From the NCBI GenBank assembly GCA_029851415.1, contig JARUXH010000005.1, positions 1 to 64,000 of the forward strand: a stretch of 64,000 bases of DNA, read 5' to 3'. The stretch is from Eretmocerus hayati (taxonomy: Eukaryota; Arthropoda; Insecta; Hymenoptera; Aphelinidae). Shown here piece after piece: positions 34,571 through 47,028 of the stretch; the stretch's first letter is position 1; each line of letters opens with the position of its first letter. Made by a program: the position numbers and the translations under genes. A model generated the notes under the pieces. It was not told where the DNA came from. It ran no database searches and saw only the letters and a program-made list of their open reading frames with translations.

Positions 34571-37171
34571 AATCCTACTCCGACATGTGGTGTCACCGTC
34601 GCGTTTCCCTCATAGGAGGGAAGATCACAGGAGAGGATAAAAGTCGACAGGAACGATTTCATGGTCATCTGCGGTACTTTCGGGATACAAGGGAACTCCG
34701 TCATCGCCTAAACCACGAACTAGCCGAGACTCCGAGGCAATACAAAGCTCGATGAATGAGGTAACAAATGCCAGATGTGCACGCCACATAAAGCCGTAAA
34801 ACCCATATTAGAGGAATTCACGAAAGAGAATGAAAGTCGTCACGAATGATTCGAAGCTCATCTGCGTGAAAGGAGACATATGGAGGTTTCTCCACATCGG
34901 TGACAGAACGAACTTCTCAGACCCCGGGACTGTACAAGGGTTACTGTGAAACGAACGGAGTAACGGGAATGGAAAATGTGAGTTTTCTAGTACTCCCTAT
35001 ATAGATTCTTGGACCTATCTCTCGTCTCAGTGACGAGATTCAAGCATTAGCCTAACTTACTGTTCCATTTGGTTGTTGAGTTTCGACTTCGTTATGTGGT
35101 GTCACCGTCGCGCTCCCATCATAGGAGAGGAGATCAAAGAAGCGGATATATGTCGACACGAATGATTCGATGGTCATCTGCGGTACTTTTGGGATACAAG
35201 GGAACTCCTCCATCGCCGACAGAACGAACAAGCCAAGAAATTGGGCTGTACAAAGCTTGATGAGAAATGAATCAGGGAACAGGATGCCAGATGTGCAGGT
35301 GTCATTAAGGTGTCTAACCAATATCAGAGAAGTTCACGAAAAGAGATGAAGGTCGACACGAATGATGCGAAGCTCATCTGCAGTTCAGGAGACATACGGA
35401 GGCATCTCCACATTGGTGACAGAAAGGACTTCGCAGACCTCGGGACTGTACAAGGCTGATCGGAAAACGGACGGAGTAGCGAGGTTGAAAGATGTGACCC
35501 TTCTTGAACTCCCTATATGGATTCTTGGACCTATCCCGCGTCTCGGTCACGAACCTCAAGCATTAGCCTCACTTACTGTTCGATTTGGTTGTGAAGTTTC
35601 TACTCCGACATGTGGTGTCACCGTCGCGTTCTTCTCATAGGAGAGAAGATCACAGGAGAGGATATAAGTCGACACAGACGATTCGGAGGTCATTTGTGGT
35701 ACTTTCGGGATACAAGGGAACTCCTTCATCGCCGAAACAACGAACTAGCTGATACTCCGAGGCAGTACAAAGCTCGATGTGGAATGAATGAGGTAACAAA
35801 TGCCAGATGTGCAGGCGTCATGAAGCCGTAAAACCCATATTAGAGGAATTCACGAAATAGGATGAAAGTCAACACGAATGATTCGAAGCTCATCTGCGTG
35901 AAAGGAGACATACGGAGGTATCTCCACATCGGTGACAGGAAGACCTCCGCAGACCCCGGGACTGTACAGAGCTTATTGTGAAACGAACGGAGTAACGAGA
36001 ATGAGAGATGTGAGTTCTTTTGTACTCCCTATATAGATTTTTGGACCTATCTCTCGTCTCAGTAATGAGCTTCAAGCATGAGCCTCACTTACTGATCCAT
36101 TCGGTTGTTGAGTTCCGACTTCGTTATGTGGTCTCACCGTCGCGCTCCACTCATAGGAGAGGAGATCACAGAAGCGGATATAAGTCGACACGAGCGATTC
36201 GATGGTCATCTGCGGTACTTTTGGGATACAAGGGAACTTCTTCATCGCCGAAACCTGAACTAGCCGAGGATTTGGGGCTGTACAAAGCTTGATGTGAAAT
36301 GAAGGAGGTAACAGAATGCTGGATGTGCAGACGTCATTAAGCCGTATAACCGATATCAGAGTAGTTCGCGAAGAGAGATGAAAGTCGACATGAATGATTC
36401 GAGGCTCATCTGTGGTAGAGAAGACATACGGAAGTATCTCCACATCGGTGACAGGAAGACCTCCGCAGACCCCGGGACTGTACAGAACTTATTGTGAAAC
36501 GAACAGAGTAACGAGAATGAGAGATGTAAGTCTTTTTGTACTCCCTATATAGATTTTTTTGACCTATCTCTCGTCTCAGTCATGAACTTCAAGCATTAGC
36601 CTCACTTACTGTTCCATTTGGTTGTTGAGTTCCGACTCCGTTATGTGGCCTCACCGTCGCGCTCCACTCATGGGAGAGGAAATCACAGAAGCGGATATAA
36701 TTCGACACGAGTGATTCGATGGTCATCTGCGGTACTTTCGGGATACAAGGGAACTTCTTCATCGCCGAAACCTGAACTAGCCGAGGGTTTGGGGCTGTAC
36801 AAAGCTTGATGTGAAATGAAGGAGGTAACAGAATGCTGGATGTGCATGCGTCATCAAGCCGTAAAACCCATATTACAGGAATTCACGAAATAGAATGAAA
36901 GTCGACACGAATGATTCGAAGCTCATCTGCGTGAAAGGAGACATATGGAGGTATCTCCACATCGGTGACAGAACGAACTTCTCAGACCCCGGGACTGTAC
37001 AACGGTGATTGTGAAACGAACGGACTAACGGGAATGAAAAAGGTGAGTCTTCTAGTACTCCCTATATAGATTCTTGGACCTATCTCTCGTCTCAGTGACG
37101 AGATTAAAGCATTAGCCTCACTCACTGTTCCATTTAGTCGTTATTTCCTACTCCAGCGAGAGGTATCATCG

Positions 37172-37648
37172 GTGGAATCCACTGACAGTAGGAAAAATGA
37201 CCGAAGAAGAAACCAACCGACACGAACGATCCGATGGTCGTCTGCGGTGCTGGAGGGATACGGGGAGACTTCTATTTTGGGGTTTACAAGAATCCGGTAC
37301 AGTACGGAGCTAAATAGGGAACGAATCAGGCAACTGAACGACAGATGTGGCGCCATCATTGAATCGTATAACCCATATGAGAGAAGTTCCCGAAACAAGA
37401 TACAAGCCGGCACGAACGACTCGGTGCTCTTCTGTGGTCGAGAAGACACACAGGGGTCCATGCAGATCAGTGATAGAAAGGACTTGGCAGAGCTCCAGGG
37501 GGTTCAAGGCTCATTGCAGATTGGACCGGGTGACGGGAACGGGAGATGTGAGTCTTCTTGGACTTCTTATATGGGTTATGGGCATATATCTCGCCTAGGT
37601 CACGAACTTCGAGCATTAGCCTCACTTACTGTTCCATTCAGTTGTTAA
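37172..37648 (+). repeat. Open-frame satellite unit, copy 4
   Basis: 158-codon frame; substitutions include SILGF for FILGF and ISDRKD for IGDRRD. Confidence 0.6.
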
Positions 37649-40600
37649 GTTCCTACTCCGACATGTGGTGTCACCGTCGCGTTTCCCTCATAGGAGGGAA
37701 GATCACAGGAGAGGATAAAAGTCGACAGGAACGATTTCATGGTCATCTGCGGTACTTTCGGGATACAAGGGGACTTCTTCATCGCCGAAACCTGAACTAG
37801 CCGAGATTCCGAGGCTGTACAGAGCTTGATGTGGAATGAAGGAGGTAACAGAATGCTGGATGTGCAGACGTCATTGAGCCGTATAACAAATATCAGAGTA
37901 GTTCGCAAAGAGAGATGAAAGTCGACATGAATGATTCGAGGCTCATCTGAGGTAGAAATGACATACGGAGGTATCTCCACATCGGTGACAGGAAGACCTC
38001 CGCAGACCCCGGGACTGTACAGAGCTTATTGTGAAACGAACAGAGTAACGAGAATGAGAGATGTGAGTCTCCTTGTACTCCCTATATAGATATTTTGACC
38101 TATCTCTCGTCTCAGCCATGAACTTCAAGCATTAGCCCCACTCACTGTTCCATTTGGTTGTCGAGTTTCGACTCCGTTATGTGGAGTCACCGTCGCGCTC
38201 CACTAATAGGAGAGGAGATCACAGAAGCGGATATATGTCGATACGAACGATTCGACGGTCATTTGTGGTACTTTCGGGATACAAGGGAACTCCTTCATCG
38301 CCTAAACAACGAACTAGCCGAGACTCCGAGGCAATACAAAGCTCGATGGATGAGGTAACAAATGCCAGATGTGCACGCCACATAAAGCCGTAAAACCATA
38401 ATTAGAGGAATTCACGAAATAGAATGAAAGTCGACACGAATGATTCGAAGCTCATCTGCGTGAAAGGAGACATATGGAGGTATCTCCACATCGGTGACAG
38501 AATGAACTTCTCAGACCCCGGGACTGTACAAGGGTTACTGTGAAACGAACGGAGTAACGGGAATGAAAAATGTGAGTTTTCTAGTACTCCCTATATAGAT
38601 TCTTGGACCTATCTCTCGTCTCAGTGACGAGATTCAAGCATTAGCCTAACTTACTGTTCCATTTGGTTGTTGAGTTTCGACTTCGTTATGTGGTGTCACC
38701 GTCGCGCTCCCATCATAGGAGAGGAGATCAAAGAAGCGGATATATGTCGACACGAATGATTCGATGGTCATCTGCGGTACTTTTGGGATACAAGGGAACT
38801 CCTCCATCGCCGACAGAACGAACAAGCCAAGAAATTGGGCTGTACAAAGCTTGATGAGAAATGAATCAGGGAACAGGATGCCAGATGTGCAGGTGTCATT
38901 AAGGTGTCTAACCAATATCAGAGAAGTTCACGAAAAGAGATGAAGGTCGACAAAAATGATGCGAAGCTCATCTGCAGTTCAGGAGACATACGGAGGCATC
39001 TCCACATTGGTGACAGAAAGGACTTCGCAGACCTCGGGACTGTACAAGGCTGATCGGAAAACGAACGGAGTAGCGAGGTTGAAAGATGTGACCCTTCTTG
39101 AACTCCCTATATGGATTCTTGGACCTATCCCGCGTCTCGGTCACGAACCTCAAGCATTAGCCTCACTTACTGTTCCATTTGGTTGTGAAGTTTCTACTCC
39201 GACATGTGGTGTCACCGTCGCGTTCTTCTCATAGGAGAGAAGATCACAGGAGAGGATATAAGTCGACACGGACGATTCGGAGGTCATTTGTGGTACTTTC
39301 GGGATACAAGGGAACTCCTTCATCGCCGAAACAACGAACTAGCTGATACTCCGAGGCAGTACAAAGCTCGATGTGGAATGAATGAGGTAACAAATGCCAG
39401 ATGTGCAGGCGTCATGAAGCCGTAAAACCCATATTAGAGGAATTCACTAAATAGGATGAAAGTCAACACGAATGATTCGAAGCTCATCTGCGTGAAAGGA
39501 GACATACGGAGGTATCTCCACATCGGTGACAGGAAGACCTCCGCAGACCCCGGGACTGTACAGAGCTTATTGTGAAACGAACGGAGTAACGAGAATGAGA
39601 GATGTGAGTTCTTTTGTACTCCCTATATAGATTTTTTGACCTATCTCTCGTCTCAGTAATGAGCTTCAAGCATTAGCCTCACTTACTGTTCCATTCGGTT
39701 GTTGAGTTCCGACTTCGTTATGTGGTCTCACCGTCGCGCTCTACTCATAGGAGAGGAGATCAACGGAGCGGATATAAGTCGACACTAGCGACTCGATGGT
39801 CATCTGCAGTACTTTCGGGATACAAGGGAACTTCTTCATCGCCGAAACCTGAACTAGCCGAGGATTTGGGGCTGTACAAAGCTTGATTCGAAATGAAGGA
39901 GGTAACAGAATGCTGGATGTGCATGCGTCATTGAGCCATATAACCAATATCAGAGTAGTTCGCAAAGAGAGATGAAAGTCGACACGAATGATCCGAAGCT
40001 CATCCGCGATAAAGAAGACATACGGAGGTATCTCCACATCGGTGACAGAAAGACCTCCGCAGACCCCGGGACTGTACAGAGCTTATTGTGAAACGAACAG
40101 AGTAACGAGGATGAGAGATGTGAGTCTTTCTGTATTCCCTATATAGATTCTTTGACCTATCTCTCGTCTCAGTCATAAACTTCAAGCATTAGCCTCACTT
40201 ACTGTTCCATTTGGTTGTTGAGTTCCGACTTCGTTATGTGGTCTCACCGTCGCGCTCCACTCATAGGAGAGGAGATCACAGAAGCGGATATGAGTCGACA
40301 CGGGCGATTCGATGGTCATCTGCGGTACTTTTGGGATACAAGGGAACTTCTTCATCGCCGAAACCTGAACTAGCCGAGGATTTGGGGCTGTACAAAGCTT
40401 GATGTGAAATGAAGGAGGTAACGGAATGCTGGATGTGCAGACGTCATTAAGCCGTATAACCGATATCAGAGTAGTTCGCAAAGAGAGATGAAAGTCGACA
40501 TGAATGATTCGAGGCTCATCTGTGGTAGAGAAGACATACGGAAGTATCTCCACATCGGTGACAGGAAGACCTCCGCAGACCCCGGGACTGTACAGAGCTT

Positions 40601-41281
40601 ATTGTGAAACGAACAGAGTAACGAGAATGAGAGATGTGAGTCTTTTTATACTCCCTATATAGATTTTTTTGACCTATCTCTCGTCTCAGTCATGAACTTC
40701 AAGCATTAGCCTCACTTACTGTTCCATTTGGTTCTTGAGTTCCGACTTCGTTATGTGGTCTCACCGTTGCGCTCCACTCATGGGAGAGGAAATCACAGAA
40801 GCGGATATAATTCGACACGAGTGATTCGATGGTCATCTGCGGTACTTTCGGGATACAAGGGAACTTCTCCATCGCCGAAACCTGAACTAGCCGAGGGTTT
40901 GGGGCTGTACAAAGCTTGATGTGAAATGAAGGAGGTAACAGAATGCTGGATGTGCATGCGTCATCAAGCCGTAAAACCCATATTAGAGGAATTCACGAAA
41001 TAGAATGAAAGTCGACACGAATGATTCGAAGCTCATCTGCGTGAAAGGAGACATATGGAGGTATCTCCACATCGGTGACAGAACGAACTTCTCAGACCCC
41101 GGGACTGTACAACGGTGATTGTGAAACGAACGGACTAACGGGAATGAAAAATGTGAGTCTTCTAGTACTCCCTATATAGATTCTTGGACCTATCTCTCGT
41201 CTCAGTGATGAGATTCAAGCATTAGCCTCACTCACTGTTCCATTTAGTCGTTATTTCCTACTCCAGCGAGAGGTATCATCG

Positions 41282-41758
41282 GTGGAATCCACTGACAGTA
41301 GGAAAAATGACCGGAGAAGAAACCAACCGACACGAACGATCCGATGGTCGTCTGCGGTGCTGGAGGGATACGGGGAGACTTTCATTTTGGGGTTTACAAG
41401 AATCCGGTACAGTACGGAGCTAAATAGGGAACGAATCAGGCAACTGAACGACAGATGTGGCGCCATCATCGAATCGTATAACCCATATGAGAGAAGTTCC
41501 CGAAACGAGATACAAGCCGGCACGAACGACTCGGTGCTCTTCTGTGGTCGAGAAGACACACAGGGGTCCATGCAGATCGGTGATAGAAGGGACTTGGCAG
41601 AGCTCCAGGGGGTTCAAGGCTCATTGCAGATTGGACCGGGTGACGGGAACGGGAGATGTGAGTCTTCTTGGACTTCTTATATGGGTTATGGGCATATATC
41701 TCGCCTAGGTCACGAACTTCGAGCATTAGCCTCACTTACTGTTCCATTCAGTTGTTAA
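41282..41758 (+). repeat. Open-frame satellite unit, copy 5
   Basis: 158-codon frame; RNEIQ for RNKIQ, with a few silent changes such as ATCATC for ATCATT. Confidence 0.6.
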
Positions 41759-42611
41759 GTTCCTACTCCGACATGTGGTGTCACCGTCGCGTTTCCCTCA
41801 TAGGAGGGAAGATCACAGGAGAGGATAAAAGTCGACAGGAACGATTTCATGGTCATCTGCGGTACTTTCGGGATACAAGGGAACTCCGTCATCGCCTAAA
41901 CCACGAACTAGCCGAGACTCCGAGGCAATACAAAGCTCGATGAATGAGGTAACAAATGCCAGATGTGCACGCCACATAAAGCCGTAAAACCCATATTAGA
42001 GGAATTCACGAAATAGAATGGAAGTCGTCACGAATGATTCGAAGCTCATCTGCGTGAAAGGAGACATATGGAGGTATCTCCACATCGGTGACAGAACGAA
42101 CTTCTCAGACCCCGGGACTGTACAAGGGTTATTGTGAAACGAACGGAGTAACGGGAATGAAAAATGTGAGTTTTCTAGTACTCCCTATATAGATTCTTGG
42201 ACCTATCTCTCGTCTCAGTGACGAGATTCAAGCATTAGCCTAACTTACTGTTCCATTTGGTTGTTGAGTTTTGACTTCGTTATGTGGTGTCACCATCGCG
42301 CTCCCATCATAGGAGAGGACATCAAAGAAGCGGATATATGTCGACACGAATGATTCGATGGTCATCTGCGGTACTTTTGGGATACAAGGGAACTCCTCCA
42401 TCGCCGACAGAACGAACAAGCCAAGAAATTGGGCTGTACAAAGCTTGATGAGAAATGAATCAGGGAACAGGATGCCAGATGTGCAGGTGTCATTAAGGTG
42501 TCTAACCAATATCAGAGAAGTTCACGAAAAGAGATGAAGGTCGACACGAATGATGCGAAGCTCATCTGCGGTTCAGGAGACATACGGAGGCATCTCCACA
42601 TTGTGTGACTT

Positions 42612-42703
42612 TTTCCAACCCCTAGTACTGTACAAAGCGCAGTGCGCATGTGCCCCGCATGCCATATGCGCACTGCGCATTGTACAGTACTTGGGGTTGG
42701 AAA
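42612..42703. repeat. Pre-miRNA-sized hairpin at array edge
   Basis: Arms of about 38 bp with two mismatches (CCAACCCCTAGTACTGTAC against GTACAGTACTTGGGGTTGG, then GCGCAGTGCGCAT against its complement) and a loop of about 16 nt. It begins right where the 512-bp satellite stops. Its size and pairing fit a miRNA-like or foldback-MITE hairpin. No expression evidence is available from sequence. Confidence 0.85.
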
Positions 42704-43000
42704 GTGTTTTTGATTGTTTATTCGAAATTGATGATGATTCATCCAATTCCGAGGGCTGAGCAAATACAAGTGAGGTAAAAGCAACGATGAGCAAATGTTT
42801 TTGTCCTCGTATCAGTTTTCTATACGGAGAAATGGGCAATACTAGGTGGTATAACTCGAATGTTTATTTATAAAAAATTGGAGGGTGAGCAAACATCTTT
42901 TACAACCGCATTAGGTTGACAAAATGCGGTTTACTTGGGGCAAATTTTTTCAGATTTTTCCTCGGACTTTTTTTCCCCCAGTTTCCACGGGGTAAAGCTT
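42704..43000. other. No gene seen
   Basis: Short linker between two hairpins; AT-rich with no credible coding frame. Confidence 0.5.
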
Positions 43001-43361
43001 AAGGTTTATTCGATTATCCAGTTCGGGGCGCACTGGGGCGCTCCAGAGCGCTCTGGAGCGCCCCAGTGCGACCCAAATCGAACGAACGTTCGGACAGTTC
43101 ACACCAGTGCGCTCTGGGTCGCCTCAGAAATATTTCAAGCTGTTCCTATGGTTATGCATGTGTGATAGGTGGCGCTCCGACAGATTCTTCACCTCAGCAT
43201 ACACGCATAACCATAGGAACGGCTTGAAATATTTCGGAGCCGCCCCAGAGCGCACTGGTGCGAACTGTCCGAACGTTCGTTCGATTTGGGTCGCACTGGG
43301 GCGCTCCAGAGCGCTCTGGAGCGCCCCAGTGCGCCCCGAACTGCATAATCGAATAAACCTT
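43001..43361. repeat. Foldback element with palindromic GC-rich arms
   Basis: Arms 43001-43161 and 43201-43361 are in exact register (no net indel), with a handful of mismatches and a 39-nt loop. Each arm contains a further palindrome, GGGGCGCTCCAGAGCGCTCTGGAGCGCCCC, so each arm can form its own hairpin. Also present in both arms are CGAACGAACGTTCGGACAGTT and CCTATGGTTATG. Open frames crossing it merely read the palindrome on both strands. Confidence 0.9.
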
Positions 43362-43473
43362 TTGTTCGTTTCCGTTTGTGGCCATCAGTGATCATAACAT
43401 TAGATACTTAAGCTTTGGAAATAAGTAGAGACGGCGAATATCAAAGTTCAAATGTTCAAATATTCAAGTTTAA

Positions 43474-44013
43474 ATGATACGACCAGAACTAACTCGTGTG
43501 ATGGAGATGTTGAAAAATGTTTGCTTCCGGGGCGAGGAGATTAATGCAACCATCAGGTTGTACATCGAGAGTCGTTATCGGTACTTCAGGTTTGATACTG
43601 TCATAGACATGTACATGTACTTAGCACAAGATGCGAAAGCTCTTCGCAAATTGCTTCATGGTATAAGATCTAGGACTGCAATCGAAACCATGGAGATAGG
43701 AATGAAAATGGAAAATTTCGATGTATTCACTTGTGCATACAAAGCTTGTGTTGAGACAGGCAAGAACGGAATCATGCTCCACATGCTCCATCAGTATATC
43801 ATAATTATCAGAAGATTGATTCATATCCTCAGAAATCAGTACATGAGAATAGAGGATCAAAGAGCGATGCGGAACTTGGAAATTTTCAAAGATCAATTTT
43901 TGTATATGAATTCTCATCTAGTTGGTCTAATTTCTTCTGATCCATGTGGAATCAATTGTCATTTTAATAATTCACTCTTTCTACTTACAGGCAAACCCTT
44001 GAAGAGATGCTGA
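43474..44013 (+). CDS. Orphan 179-residue helical protein
   Basis: An in-frame TAA lies directly before the ATG, so the start is well defined, and the frame runs 179 codons to TGA. The product has normal composition, predicted mostly alpha-helical, with many Met, Arg and Ile. Segments include ESRYRYFRFDTVIDMYMYLA, AIETMEIGMKMENFDVF and IIIIRRLIHILRNQYMRIEDQ. There is no signal peptide, zinc finger or transposase-like DDE/DDD motif that I can see. Near the end, TTTCTACTTACAG could be a splice acceptor, leaving the true C-terminus uncertain. It is the longest non-Helentron, non-satellite frame in the TTAA element and could be cargo. Family unknown. Confidence 0.5.
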   Translation: MIRPELTRVMEMLKNVCFRGEEINATIRLYIESRYRYFRFDTVIDMYMYLAQDAKALRKLLHGIRSRTAIETMEIGMKMENFDVFTCAYKACVETGKNGIMLHMLHQYIIIIRRLIHILRNQYMRIEDQRAMRNLEIFKDQFLYMNSHLVGLISSDPCGINCHFNNSLFLLTGKPLKRC

Positions 44014-44554
44014 AATATTTTTAAAATTGAATCATGCCTTGCTCTGATAATTTTCTCATTTGTTGAATATTTTTTGATACTAAATATGATCATCAGTGGC
44101 GAAGGCAATTCCCTTTCTTATCCAATCGTAGCGATTAATCTTAGCATGTTTTATCCCTGCAGCACCCAAGACTGCCCATACCAAAATCCTGAGCTTGAGA
44201 AACCCAGTTCATCAAATCTGGAGTCAATGCAGAAGTTGCATGATTCAAAATTGAAATATCTATTGATTCAATCAGTGATTTCTATCATTGTTTGTGAAAT
44301 TTGCATTTAGTCCTCTCCAGGATTTGGTGAAGGGCTTGTCAGGAGATTTTCATTAGTTGGAGCTCTTGTTGATCCTGAGGTTACTCACTGAGTTCTATGA
44401 AATTCAAAAAAGGAGAAATATTGAAATATCAACAATCTTGGGAATCATTGTTAAAAATTGGCTCCAGATGGACAAAAACAGGTTAAATGAAACCAAATTC
44501 ATAGATCATAAATCGCTGACCTAGGATCCATATTTGAGAATGAGTGGAAAGAAA
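44014..44554. other. No gene seen
   Basis: Downstream of the orphan ORF. A 78-codon plus frame at 44074-44310 has a Cys/Pro-containing middle (CSTQDCPYQNPEL) and a hydrophobic end. It could be a separate small exon, but nothing supports it beyond being open. Confidence 0.4.
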
Positions 44555-44949
44555 TATAGCGTCCCAGAAATTGGAAATATATATGAAAAAATCCAGGAAC
44601 GCTTTATATATGATATATGACTGATACTTCCATTTTCTGGGATATATATTTGAGAGAAATATATAATCCCGGAAATAGAGAATATATATTAAAAAAGGCC
44701 GAGAACGCTCGAAATATTATATTTAACCATATATTGCCAAATTCTGGGACGAAATATATATATTTAAGAAATATATTTTCGTATATTTATTTCGTCCCGG
44801 AAATTGAGAATATAGCAAATATTTTCAAATACTGGGACGTCCTGGAAAATGATAATATTCAAGGAAGTCTTCTGGGACGTCCCGGAAATTAGAAAAAATC
44901 CCAGAAATTGGAAAAGTATCGCACGAAATATCCCGGAATCTGAAGCTAT

Positions 44950-44981
<32 letters not shown>
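44555..44981. repeat. GGGACGTCCC-iterating repeat, right copy, plus TA run
   Basis: Inverse-orientation relative of 18874-19345. It ends GAATCTGAAGCTATACAAA next to a TA run (44954-44981). GGGACGTCC words lie at 44833 and 44874, with many CCCGGAAATTG/CCCAGAAATTG half-words. Confidence 0.65.
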
Positions 44982-44984
<3 letters not shown>

Positions 44985-45189
44985 GTCTTGACATTGTGCC
45001 CCTCTTACATACATTAGGGGCCTTGGAAATAATGTGTACCTATAGTGGAAACCACAGATGCAATTAGATGCAAATTGACACTTGATAATTTAATTTGAAT
45101 GGACAGAAAGCCACTGAGCATGAACTTTTGAAAAATAAGTATTATCAGAAACCCCAAGTTTTTCAATTTTAGGAATACTTCAGAAAATA
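44982..45189. other. Linker, nothing recognised
   Basis: AT-rich, no coding frame of note; precedes the 317-bp tandem array. Confidence 0.4.
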
Positions 45190-47028
45190 CAAATTTATCA
45201 ATTCTCAACTGATCCACAAGTTTGGATATGGAATCATCCCTCTGAAATACAGGGATCTTCGCAGACATGAATTGGACTCCAATTCAATATTCCAAGACTT
45301 ACTTTATCTCTGGAAATGACCCGTATGCGTCATTTTGACCAAGTATTCTAAGATATTGAAACTGGAACTTTGAATAGAATTATTACAATGATCAGAACTG
45401 GTTTAGAGGCCCAAACAAAACACTCACTGTCTGTATTTGTTCAGTTCATCTTGAGTACAATGAAATTCACATACTAACTCTGTAACTTCTTTTCACAAAA
45501 CCTTTAAAACTCAACCAAATTTCAACGGATTCAAATAACTGAACATGAAATCATCCCTCTGAAATACAGGGATCTTAGCAGACATGATATGAACTCCAAT
45601 TCAATAATCCAAGACTGACTTTGTTTCTCAAAATGACCTGTATGCGCCATTTTCACCAAGTATTCTAGGATATTGAAACTGGATCCTTGATTAGAATCAT
45701 CAAAATGATCAGAACTGGTTTAGAGGCCCAAACAAAACACTCACTGTCTGTATTTGTTCAGTTCATCTTGAGTACAATGAAAGTCACATACTACCTCTCT
45801 AACTTTTTTTCACAAAACCTTTAGAACTCAAGTAATTCCCAACGGATTCAGATAACTAAACATGAAATCATCCCTTTGGACAACAGAAATCTTAGCAGAC
45901 ATGATTTGAAGTCCAATTCAATATTGCTAAACTGACTTTGTCTCTCAAAGTGACCCGGATTCGTTATTTTTACCAACTATTCTAGGTTATTGAAACTGGA
46001 ACCTTGACTAGAATCATTAGAATAACTAGAACTGGTTTAGAGGCTCAAACAGAACAGTTACATTCAGTATTTGTTCAATACATCTTGAGGACAACAAAAT
46101 TCATAAACTAACTTTCTAATTTTGGTTCACGAAACCCTTAGAACTCAAGTAATTCCCAACGGACTCAGATAACTGAACATGAAATTATCCCTCTGAAATG
46201 CAGGGATCTCATCAGACATGATTTGAACTCCAATTCAATATTCCAAGACTGACTTTATCTCTCAAAGTGACCCGGATACGTTATTTTTACCAAGTATTCT
46301 AGGATATTGAAAGTGGAACCTTGACTAGAATCATTGGAATAACAAGAACTAGTTTGGAGGCTCAAACAGTTACATTCAGTATTTGTTCAATACATCTTGA
46401 GGACAACAAAGTTCATAAACTAACTTTCTAATTTTTGTTTACGAAACCTTTAGAACTCAAGTAATTCCCAACGGATTCAGATAAATGAACATGAAATTAT
46501 CCCTCTGAAATGCAGGGATCTCATCAGACATGATTTGAACTCCAATTCAATATTCCAAGACTGACTTTATCTCTCAAAGTGACCCGGATACGTTATTTTT
46601 ACCAAGTATTCTAGGATATTGAAAGTGGAACCTTGACTAGAATCATTAGAATAACTAGAACTAGTTTGGAGGCTCAAACAGTTACATTCAGTATTTGTTC
46701 AATACATCTTGAGGACAACAAAGTTCATAAACTAACTTTCTAATTTTTGTTCACGAAACCTTTAGAACTCAAGTAATTCACAACGGATTCAGATAAATGA
46801 ACATGAAATTATCCCACTGAAATGCAGGGATCTCAGCAGACATGATTTGAACTCCAATTCAATATTTCAAGACTGACTTTATCACTCAAAGTGACCCGGA
46901 TACGTTATTTATTCACCAAGTATTCTAGGGTATTGAACCTTGACATGACCTTGACTAGAATCATCAAAATGATCAGAACTGGTTTAGAGATCCAAACAAA
47001 ACACTTACATTCTGTATTTGTTCAAGGG
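45190..47028 (+). repeat. Tandem array with 312-317-bp period
   Basis: The anchor TCATCCC/TTATCCC recurs at 45234, 45551, 45868, 46185, 46497 and 46809 (periods 317, 317, 317, 312, 312). Units carry CCAATTCAATATTCCAAGACT, TAGAATCATTAGAAT and TTTGTTCAATACATCTTGAGG. On the minus strand each unit has AAATACAG followed by GTGAGT- or GTAAGT-like donors, but the upstream sequence has stops. About six units, unrelated in sequence to the Helentron array despite the similar period. Confidence 0.95.

Larger units (their letters stand above)
32581..42603 (+). repeat. 512-bp composite satellite, second block
   Basis: Continues the array after the inner Helentron-like element. Unit markers lie near 33014, 33530, 34048, 34550, 35060, 35575, 36091, 36608, 37125, 37627, 38144, 38655, 39170, 39690, 40202, 40720, 41236, 41738 and 42248. 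Long segments repeat at multi-unit spacing. For example 34094-36443 closely matches 25480-27828, and open-frame units recur 6 and 8 units apart (3,078 and 4,110 bp). The array ends inside half B, at CCACATT followed by an unrelated hairpin. Confidence 0.95.

Noticed and set aside
22861..42509. Dozens of 60-123-codon frames on both strands
   Set aside because: All are reading frames of the 512-bp satellite repeated from unit to unit; not independent genes.
22852..42603. CRISPR array
   Set aside because: Units are about 512 bp with no short constant repeats separated by unique spacers, and the DNA is eukaryotic.
44617..44994. Tyr/Ile/Asn-rich frames of 76-91 codons
   Set aside because: They run through the TA microsatellite and the GGGACGTCCC repeat; compositional artefacts.
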